Part shown: positions 18,709-25,091 of the stretch, piece by piece
How the letters are laid out: every line of letters begins with the position of its first letter
How positions within the stretch are numbered: the stretch's first letter is position 1
Assembly (NCBI GenBank): GCA_011605725.1
Contig: JAAOZP010000017.1
Coordinates: forward strand, 248,001-312,000
DNA: 64,000 nucleotides
Reading direction: 5' to 3'
DNA from: Nitrososphaerota archaeon
Lineage (GTDB): Archaea; Thermoproteota; EX4484-205; JAAOZP01
Position numbers and translations under genes: made by a program
The notes under the pieces: generated by a model
Told to the model about the DNA's origin: nothing
The model's input: the letters and a program-made list of their open reading frames with translations, nothing else
The model's database searches: none

Positions 18709-18803
18709 GGGCCCGCTGGGATTCGAACCCAGGCTCTTCGGCTCCGAAGGCTTGCGTGAGGTTAATCCTCTCGACGCCTTTATCCTGGCTTGGCCACGGG
18801 CCC
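18709..18803 (-). tRNA. tRNA-Arg(TCG) with a non-canonical intron
   Basis: The minus strand folds as a complete tRNA: 7-bp acceptor stem GGGCCCG/CGGGCCC, D arm GCC...GGC, T arm CTGGG-TTCGAAT-CCCAG. The anticodon arm becomes normal (TCGGC-CTTCGGA-GCCGA, anticodon TCG) only after removing 20 bases at 18752-18771. The mature length is then 75 bases without CCA, which is not encoded. The gene starts 22 bases after the metG stop on the same strand; an ATTTAAGG element about 25-30 bases upstream overlaps the metG stop and could be its own promoter. Confidence 0.93.
18752..18771 (-). other. 20-base intron at tRNA position 29/30
   Basis: The intron is AGAGGATTAACCTCACGCAA. It forms a bulge-helix-bulge with its flanks: exon GCGT pairs with intron ACGC (4-bp central helix), bulge CGA is cut after its second base, bulge AAG is cut after its second base, and the intron hairpin is GAGG-ATTAA-CCTC. 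The only irregularity is a weak outer exon helix. Removal restores the anticodon stem TCGGC/GCCGA. Confidence 0.88.
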
Positions 18804-18825
18804 GTAATATACTTGAGCCTCCTCC

Positions 18826-20343
18826 TTAAATCGTTATCTTTTTGAACACTATTTCAGGCTTTCTTATCCTATGCCCGGGTTCAACTGCAAGCTCCCCTGC
18901 TGAGTCCCATCCATAGTCTTCAGGCAATCCTTCTAGATTGAGAATGTTCCAGATCTTCTCGGATGAGCTTGGCAAGTATGGCCGTAAAACTATGGCTAGT
19001 GTCCTCACAGCGTTCACTGAGATGAACAAAGCGTTTGGGTCCTTGGTTTTCCAGGGCTCCTTAACTTGCAGGAACCTGTTGCACTGGATAGCGAAGTCGG
19101 CAACCTCTTTCAAAGCCTTATCTATCTCGTAATTCTCAAACTTCTCCCTCATTACGCTGGGGAGCCTCCTGATGCTTTCAACAAGCTTTAAGCATTCCTC
19201 ATCCTTCTCGTGGCTCCGCGGCTTAGGCACTTCGCCGCCGTAAAGATTCCAGATGAGCGTTAAAGTTCTGTGAATAAAGTTCCCTATGTTTCCAACAAGC
19301 TCCCCGTTAACCCTTTCAATCAGCGCTTTCTCAGTAAAATCACCATCCTCGAAGAAAGGTATGTCTCTCGCGAGAAAATACCTTACAGCGTCAACCTCAT
19401 ACTTCTCCAGCAGCTTAAACGGGTCGACCGCGGTCCCCCTAGACTTTGAAAGCTTCTCCCCGCCTATAGTTATATACCCGTGGACAAGAATGTGCCTGGG
19501 CAGAGGAATGCCGCATGAGAGCAGTATGCTGGGCCATATTACAGAGTGGAACCAGTTTATGCCTTTTCCAATAAGGTGCACGTCCGCAGGCCAGTACTTC
19601 CTGTATTTCTCCCCGTCTGGGTAGCCTAGGGCTGAAACATAGTTAACCAGCGCGTCGACCCAGACGTATATCTTATGCTTAGGGTCGAAAGGAACGCTGA
19701 CACCCCAGCTTATGCGCGACCTGCTTACCGCTAGGTCCTTAAGGCCCTCGGTTTTTATCCTTGCCAGGATCTCCTGTCTCCTTTTTTCAGGTATGATGAA
19801 CCCGGTCTCCTCTACTAGCTTAAGTATCTGCTTCTCATACTTGCTCAGCCTGAAGAAGTAGCACTCCTCCTCAATATACTCAGGCTCTGTCCCATGCTCT
19901 GGACACTTGCCTTCTACGAGGTCTTTCTCAGTCTTATACTCCTCGCAACCGTAGCAGTATAACCCGCTATAGCTACTCTTATAGATATCCCCGTTTTCAA
20001 ACATTTTCGTGAATATTAGTTGGGAGACTCTCCTGTGTCTATCCTCAGTAGTTCTTATGAAGTCATCGTTAGATATGTTGAATGCTTTACAAAGCTCCTG
20101 AAACCTCTTCGCATTCCTGTCTATAAACTCCTTAACCTCTAAACCAGCCTCCCTTGCCGCCCTCTCGTTCTTCGCAGCATTCTCGTCAGTACCTGTGAGG
20201 AAGAAAACATCCCTGCCGGCAAGCCTGTTCCACCTGGCGATTATGTCTGCGCAAACCTTCTCATACAAGTGTCCTAAATGCGGGTAAGCGTTAACATAGT
20301 CGATCGCAGTCGTTATGTAGAATTTCCCCTGCTTCGAGTTCAT
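18826..20343 (-). CDS. metG: Methionyl-tRNA synthetase, single-zinc-knuckle (bacterial-like) form
   Basis: A class I synthetase of about 505 residues: HLGH signature near residue 22, KLSKS signature (EKLSKSRGT), connective peptide with one zinc knuckle (CYGC...CPEH), and the anticodon-binding helical domain after residue 360. Most archaeal MetRS have two knuckles (four CxxC pairs); the C-x2-C/C-x2-H arrangement here is the Thermus/Thermotoga pattern. There is no C-terminal EMAP/Trbp111 domain. The start is ATG at 20343 (a TTG lies two codons earlier); GAGG about 14 bases upstream may serve as the ribosome-binding site. tRNA-Arg lies directly downstream. Confidence 0.93.
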   Translation of the reverse strand: MNSKQGKFYITTAIDYVNAYPHLGHLYEKVCADIIARWNRLAGRDVFFLTGTDENAAKNERAAREAGLEVKEFIDRNAKRFQELCKAFNISNDDFIRTTEDRHRRVSQLIFTKMFENGDIYKSSYSGLYCYGCEEYKTEKDLVEGKCPEHGTEPEYIEEECYFFRLSKYEKQILKLVEETGFIIPEKRRQEILARIKTEGLKDLAVSRSRISWGVSVPFDPKHKIYVWVDALVNYVSALGYPDGEKYRKYWPADVHLIGKGINWFHSVIWPSILLSCGIPLPRHILVHGYITIGGEKLSKSRGTAVDPFKLLEKYEVDAVRYFLARDIPFFEDGDFTEKALIERVNGELVGNIGNFIHRTLTLIWNLYGGEVPKPRSHEKDEECLKLVESIRRLPSVMREKFENYEIDKALKEVADFAIQCNRFLQVKEPWKTKDPNALFISVNAVRTLAIVLRPYLPSSSEKIWNILNLEGLPEDYGWDSAGELAVEPGHRIRKPEIVFKKITI

Positions 20344-20607
20344 CGTCAAAAACCTCTTTTTCAGCCGATTTAACCTTATCGCTGAGCGAGAAACTATTAT
20401 TCGCCACGTGCAGCGAAACGTTGCTACATAGGCTTAATCGTCTTGGCAAGCCGGCTTTCCCAGTTTTCTTAATCTACAGCCTTTAAAACCAGTTTCAGAA
20501 ATATTAATGCCGGGAAGAAGTGGTGCTGAAAAGGAGGCTGAAACCTATTTCAGATATATCCGCGGCGAATTCATTAAAAACCGGCGATTTATCGACATCT
20601 TTTAATT

Positions 20608-21345
20608 TTATAGAGCAACATCTAGAACCATCATCGTGATGAATCCTACTACCATGAACAGCATCGTATCCTTACCGAAGCCGCTTGAATGCGCTTCAGG
20701 AATCATCTCGCTACCTATAACATATATCATCGCCCCTGCTCCGAAAGCCAGGAAGAAGGGGAGCAGCCATTGGAAAACTTGTACTAGGAGGGCGCTCAGT
20801 AGGGCTCCCAAGGGTTCAACAACTCCTGATAAAAATCCGAGAAGAACTGCTCTACTCCTGCTCTTGCCGAGCTTCAGGAAGGGTATTGAAACAGAAGCCC
20901 CCTCAGGAAAATCCTGAATAGCTATTCCCGAGGTCAGGGCCCAAGCAGCCTTAAGGTTTCCAGACCCGAATACGACGCCGACAGAAAAGCCCTCTGGTAA
21001 ATTGTGTAGAGTTACTGCAGCTATTATTTTCCTAAGCCTCCCAGCCTTCTCGTCTTCAATCTCCTTCAAAGGATGCTCATGCGGCACGAATACATCGGAT
21101 CCATACATCAGTAGAGATCCCGCTAGGAAACCGATGCTGGAGACAATTATCCCGCCTGTCTCTAACGCGGGTTGGAGTAGGCTGAAGAAGGATGCTGCCA
21201 TCATTATTCCTATTGAGAACCCGAAGAAACAGTCTAGGCTTCTACCTGATAAACCTGTCTTAAAGAAAGCTATCGTTGCACCTAATCCCGTAACAACTGA
21301 GCATACGAACCCGCCGAGGAAAGCGTTAATCAATATGTCGAACAT
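20608..21345 (-). CDS. ZIP-family divalent metal transporter
   Basis: A 245-residue membrane protein with about eight transmembrane helices. Helix 4 carries HNLPEGFSVG and helix 5 QDFPEGASVS, the paired metal-binding motifs of ZIP transporters of the GufA/ZupT type (the second usually starts with N or H, here D). A His-containing loop (VPHEHPLKE) lies before helix 4. It should import Zn2+ or Fe2+ down its gradient. It is transcribed alone on the minus strand, with gaps of about 260 and 65 bases to its neighbours. Confidence 0.9.
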   Translation of the reverse strand: MFDILINAFLGGFVCSVVTGLGATIAFFKTGLSGRSLDCFFGFSIGIMMAASFFSLLQPALETGGIIVSSIGFLAGSLLMYGSDVFVPHEHPLKEIEDEKAGRLRKIIAAVTLHNLPEGFSVGVVFGSGNLKAAWALTSGIAIQDFPEGASVSIPFLKLGKSRSRAVLLGFLSGVVEPLGALLSALLVQVFQWLLPFFLAFGAGAMIYVIGSEMIPEAHSSGFGKDTMLFMVVGFITMMVLDVAL

Positions 21346-21410
21346 GAGGCTGAAATGACGTGGAGGATGTAAAAAATCTTATCCAAACTTTTTATGCTTA
21401 TACCGAGGTT

Positions 21411-21881
21411 TTAGCGTGTTAAGCTCTTTAAGTCTAATAAGCAGGCTTCAGCATGGCCTTTTGGGTTAACTCTTCTATAGATTTTAACTATTCTCCCGTC
21501 TTCACTTATTAGAAAGGTTGTTCTAACGACACTTCTATACGGTGCTTCTTTGTTCACAGGCTCTTCTAAAACGCCATACTTCTTCAAAACCTTGCCTTCA
21601 GGGTCGCTTAGAAGAATGAATGGAATATTGTTCTCCACTTTAAATTTCCTATGAGATTCCACATCGTCCATGCTTATTCCTATTATAACAGTGTCCTCCT
21701 TTCTGAACTTCTCATAGAGCTTGCTGAACTCCCTAGCCTCTTGAGTACATCCTGAGGTCCCATCTTTTGGATAAAAATAGAGCACTACCCTCCTTCCACG
21801 AAAATCTTTAAGGGATACCTTTTCACCATCGTCTGAGACAAGGTTGAAGTCGGGAGCAAAATCTCCTATATTCAACGACAT
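21411..21881 (-). CDS. bcp: Peroxiredoxin, Bcp/PrxQ type
   Basis: A 156-residue thioredoxin-fold peroxidase: GDFAPDFNL at the start, YFYPKDGTSGCTQEAREF with the peroxidatic Cys (about residue 47), and VRTTFLISEDGRI. The usual resolving Cys five residues on is replaced (SGCTQEARE), so resolution must use another cysteine or an external thiol; a Cys lies near the C-terminus (EACLL). It reduces peroxides. It lies 64 bases downstream of the rubrerythrin gene on the same strand, the first of several redox genes. The ATG at 21881 is preferred over the GTG one codon earlier. Confidence 0.93.
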   Translation of the reverse strand: MSLNIGDFAPDFNLVSDDGEKVSLKDFRGRRVVLYFYPKDGTSGCTQEAREFSKLYEKFRKEDTVIIGISMDDVESHRKFKVENNIPFILLSDPEGKVLKKYGVLEEPVNKEAPYRSVVRTTFLISEDGRIVKIYRRVNPKGHAEACLLDLKSLTR

Positions 21882-21948
21882 CACCTAAGCAGGTATTGCT
21901 CAAAAACGATATAAGTGTTATACGAAAAAAGAGCTTAAAATGTTCCCA

Positions 21949-22506
21949 CTAGAAACCCGAGTACTTGTCCCTAGGCGCATTGCATACAGGACACCTCTCT
22001 GGAGGCTCTTCCCCAACATACGTGTGTCCACATGTTTGACATATCCAAACCTTGCCTTTCAAAGGCCAGTCTTTCTTTTGATCGACGTAGCCCTTAGCCT
22101 CCTTATATAGCTGAGAATGGATCTTCTCAGCCTCGTATGCCCATTTAAAGCTTAGCTCCGCAGCCTTCTCTCCCTGAAACTTCGCTACCTCCATGTAAGT
22201 CGGGTACATCTCATTAACCTCATAATCCTCTCCCATTATTCCAAGATCAAGGTTTTTAGAAGTATCCCCTGGTCCAGTTGGCGTTCCAGCAGAGACCTTA
22301 AAATCCTCTTTGTAATTCTTAAGCTTATCATAATGGTTCCTAGCATGAACGAACTCTGCAAAAGCTATTGCTTTAAACAGCCTGGCAACATTAGGAAACT
22401 TCTCGTGTTCAGCTATTTCTGCAAAAATCAAGTACCTCATATGCGCCATCGACTCTCCTGCAAAAGCGTTAAGCAGCGAATCCCTAGTAATGGGCCTCAT
22501 GGTCAT
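21949..22506 (-). CDS. rbr: Rubrerythrin
   Basis: A 185-residue protein with an N-terminal four-helix diiron domain (FAGESMAHMRYLIFAEIAEHE, EFVHARNHYD, then a second E and E-x2-H in EAEKIHSQLY) and a C-terminal rubredoxin domain with four Cys (CQTCGHTY and CPVCNAPRD). Rubrerythrins reduce hydrogen peroxide in anaerobes with electrons from rubredoxin or NADH partners. Bcp follows on the same strand, and an HTH regulator lies 40 bases upstream in the same direction, so a redox operon of regulator, rubrerythrin and peroxiredoxin is likely. Confidence 0.96.
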   Translation of the reverse strand: MTMRPITRDSLLNAFAGESMAHMRYLIFAEIAEHEKFPNVARLFKAIAFAEFVHARNHYDKLKNYKEDFKVSAGTPTGPGDTSKNLDLGIMGEDYEVNEMYPTYMEVAKFQGEKAAELSFKWAYEAEKIHSQLYKEAKGYVDQKKDWPLKGKVWICQTCGHTYVGEEPPERCPVCNAPRDKYSGF

Positions 22507-22547
22507 GAAAACACTATTTCAATATTTAAGCATTATCCGAAAAAAAA

Positions 22548-22955
22548 TTAATCAGCCGCTGATTTCCAACCTGCTTGAAAAACATTTTTACAGATACTGC
22601 ATCTGGATACATTAATGTTTGGATTAATCTTCTTATGGTTTGTACAGAAATATTTTCTCGACAAAAAATATACTACCATTTTAGATACTTCTTCCTGAAT
22701 CGTGTATTCATCCATCTCCATTCGAACTATTTTATCCGCCAGCTTCTTAACCATATTCTGAAAATCTTTGAATTTCGTAGTTTTTACAAATACACCTCTC
22801 TCATCATTTAGATATCTGGAAACTGCTGATCGCGACAGGTTAAGAAGCTCGGCAGCGTTTTTCCTAGACATCCCTTTTTTAACGAGTTCTCTTGCAAGCG
22901 CGTTTCTTATGGACGGGACCACGTATCTATAGGCCAACTCGAAAACATTATCCAT
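22548..22955 (-). CDS. HTH transcriptional regulator with Cys-rich tail
   Basis: A 135-residue protein. A helix-turn-helix lies at about residues 25-52 (KKGMSRKNAAELLNLSRSAVSRYLN), as in archaeal regulators of the COG2522 kind. The C-terminal third holds Cys and His residues (CTNH...RCSICKNVF) that could bind zinc or an iron-sulfur centre. It lies 2 bases after the stop of the DUF438 sensor gene and upstream of rubrerythrin, all on the minus strand, so it may sense redox state and control this group. The ligand and target are inference. Confidence 0.78.
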   Translation of the reverse strand: MDNVFELAYRYVVPSIRNALARELVKKGMSRKNAAELLNLSRSAVSRYLNDERGVFVKTTKFKDFQNMVKKLADKIVRMEMDEYTIQEEVSKMVVYFLSRKYFCTNHKKINPNINVSRCSICKNVFQAGWKSAAD

Positions 22956-22957
22956 TG

Positions 22958-24292
22958 TTAAACCACGGTTATTCTCTTCTTCACTTCCTCAGGGTTATTA
23001 ACGACCCCCGTCAGGTCTTCGACTATTTCGACAGACCCTATATACTTACCCTCCCTACTCTTAACAGGTACTATCAATACTCTTATCACTCTGTCTCCCA
23101 TCTTGGTCCAAAATTCTCTATGTCCTGATTCTCGCTTAACTTCATCAACCGTTTTCTTAACGATGCTTTCAAGCCTCGGAGGATGGCAGTATTCGAGCCT
23201 TCTGCCTATTATCGTTTTCGTTCTAACAAAACCCTTATGCAGGAAGCTTTCACTGAAAAATTTAACCCTATCGTCAGAGTTTGCAAAGGTTATCTCTAAT
23301 GGCAGTGCCTTGAATACGGCCTTAATCTCTTCAGTATCCAGGAAACCTGTATCAAGATCAATGTCACCGGCACCCTTAACAACGTATGAGTCGGGATTGA
23401 TTCCTTGAGAAGTAATCATCATCCTGAACTCTGGCGGAAGCGAATCAACTTTCTCCCGAGACAGACCCGTATCCGCTTCATACGGCAGAATTGGTTTCGC
23501 ATTAATACTCAATTTTTCACCCTTGGTTTCAACAATATACCCAATCTTTTCGGCAATAGTAGATATGGCCGCCCATTCTCCTTCACTGAGCAGGGTTTGA
23601 ACCGTTGGATAAAGGATCTTGTTCTCCCTGAAAACCAGCTCTGAAATTTCTCTAGCCAGCTCCAAAGCCCTGTTTCCCATTTCAGTGATAAGCACTGGAT
23701 CAAACCTGTTCTCCAACCTATCTAGAAACTCTAATAGCTGCCTCAGCTTAGTCCTTACTTGATCCTCCCTCCCCCATAAAACCCTTGTTGGAGCTATTAT
23801 ACCTCTCCTCTCCAAATACGGGAATATAAGCATCTGAATCTTCCGGTAATGAAGCTTAATATTCATCAGTTTAAGAACAACGTCTTTAATTCTGGCTACG
23901 ATGTTTTTTGCATCTGAACCACTTTCCTCTTGACTTTTAAGCAGTGCAGAAGCGTAGACGGCTAGAATCTCGGATTGTTTAAGTATCAGATCATTCTCTC
24001 TTAATAATAAGTCTAAAGGATGACCTTTTGGAATATCTTTAATTTCTCTAGAATTGAGAGTATCTTTGAAGAGCTCGACGTGAAGATCACATAAATTCAA
24101 TATCTCCTCTATTCTTACACCCTCCTTAACCAACTGTTGCTCTATTAAAGGTATTTCGAAGGGAGATATTGCTGAAATGATGCGTTTATACTTATCCTTA
24201 AGCTCTTCTATGCTCTTACCCGAATGTAGCTCCTTTAGAATTTCTACAACACTCTTCGCTTTCATGTTTAAATCCAAATCATTAGTTGACAT
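22958..24292 (-). CDS. DUF438/hemerythrin-like and PAS domain sensor protein
   Basis: A 444-residue cytosolic protein. Residues about 10-80 match DUF438 (ELHSGKSIEELKDKYKRII and the ILNLCDLHVELF helix). Residues about 95-230 form a hemerythrin-like helical bundle with GHPLDLLLREN, HYRKIQMLIFPYLERRG and ALELAREISELVFRENKILYP. The C-terminal part is a PAS fold (about 320-440, with VVKGAGDIDLDTGF to GSVEIVEDLTG). Such proteins are thought to sense oxygen, NO or redox; none has a kinase domain. The next gene, 2 bases on, encodes an HTH regulator, which suggests a sensor-regulator pair. No membrane segment is seen. Confidence 0.83.
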   Translation of the reverse strand: MSTNDLDLNMKAKSVVEILKELHSGKSIEELKDKYKRIISAISPFEIPLIEQQLVKEGVRIEEILNLCDLHVELFKDTLNSREIKDIPKGHPLDLLLRENDLILKQSEILAVYASALLKSQEESGSDAKNIVARIKDVVLKLMNIKLHYRKIQMLIFPYLERRGIIAPTRVLWGREDQVRTKLRQLLEFLDRLENRFDPVLITEMGNRALELAREISELVFRENKILYPTVQTLLSEGEWAAISTIAEKIGYIVETKGEKLSINAKPILPYEADTGLSREKVDSLPPEFRMMITSQGINPDSYVVKGAGDIDLDTGFLDTEEIKAVFKALPLEITFANSDDRVKFFSESFLHKGFVRTKTIIGRRLEYCHPPRLESIVKKTVDEVKRESGHREFWTKMGDRVIRVLIVPVKSREGKYIGSVEIVEDLTGVVNNPEEVKKRITVV

Positions 24293-24381
24293 GTGTCAAC
24301 ATTATCTGGTCGGCTTATAAGTGTTTCCCGAAAAACAACATGATGAAAACGCTTATAATTCTCTTTAACGCCCCGATCTGT

Positions 24382-24927
24382 ATGAATGTTCATGATGCAA
24401 TAGAAAATAGGAGGGCTTATCGTGCTATTGAACCGATAAGCGTTTCCGAAGGGCTTATTGAGGATCTTGCTTACCATGCTTCATTAGCCCCGTCGTGTTA
24501 CAATAATCAACCTTGGAGGTTTGTGTTTGTAAAGAGTCGTGAAAAGCTTGAAGAATTATATAAGGCGCTGTCAACCGGGAATAGTTGGGCTAAAAAATCA
24601 TCTTTAATCGTGGCTGTTTACTCTGAGAAGAATTACGATTGTGTTTCAAACGGGCGCGAGTATTATCTTTTTGATACAGGGATGGCTGTTGCATTCCTTA
24701 TTCTAAGGGCGACTGAGCTTGGATTGGTTGCCCATCCGATTGCAGGCTATGAGCCTGAGAAGGTTAGGAATGCCTTGGGAATTAATAAGGAGGCAACTAT
24801 AATCACTTTACTCATAATGGGAAAGCATTCTGAGAAAGCTATTGCCGATCTTTCAAGTAAACAAAGGTCTGCAGAATTAAATAGGCCCCTTCGAAAGGAT
24901 TTTGAAGAAATCGCACGAATCCTTTAG
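24382..24927 (+). CDS. Nitroreductase-family FMN oxidoreductase
   Basis: A protein of about 181 residues. The N-terminal RRAYRAIEP is the FMN-phosphate binding R-(S/A)-x-R motif. APSCYNNQPWRFVFV gives the second FMN contact, and LGLVAHPIAGYEPEKVRNALGI is the C-terminal conserved block. The partner substrate (nitro compound, flavin or quinone) cannot be told. The open frame extends upstream to 24286 over sequence with no family match, which would also overlap the divergent DUF438 gene; the ATG at 24382 (MNVHDAIENRR) is the family-like start. It lies beside the redox group, transcribed the other way. Confidence 0.9.
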   Translation: MNVHDAIENRRAYRAIEPISVSEGLIEDLAYHASLAPSCYNNQPWRFVFVKSREKLEELYKALSTGNSWAKKSSLIVAVYSEKNYDCVSNGREYYLFDTGMAVAFLILRATELGLVAHPIAGYEPEKVRNALGINKEATIITLLIMGKHSEKAIADLSSKQRSAELNRPLRKDFEEIARIL

Positions 24928-25091
24928 AAGCAGACCAGGGGCGCTAAATATCTGTGCTTGCCGCTTTACTCCTATTTGACTTTTTAGAGGCCTAATCTAA
25001 AGAAGAAGTATATTAAACCCATCTGTTTAGGCGTTCTGCTGCACAGACGTAAAAACATTTAAACACTGAAAATATTTCTTAGACCCTATAA

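Noticed and set aside
18709..18803. Reading the 95-base tRNA as a class II tRNA (Leu or Ser) with a long variable arm
   Set aside because: The 5' stem options give no 7-base anticodon loop, whereas removing 20 bases gives a normal Arg(TCG) anticodon arm and a fitting bulge-helix-bulge.
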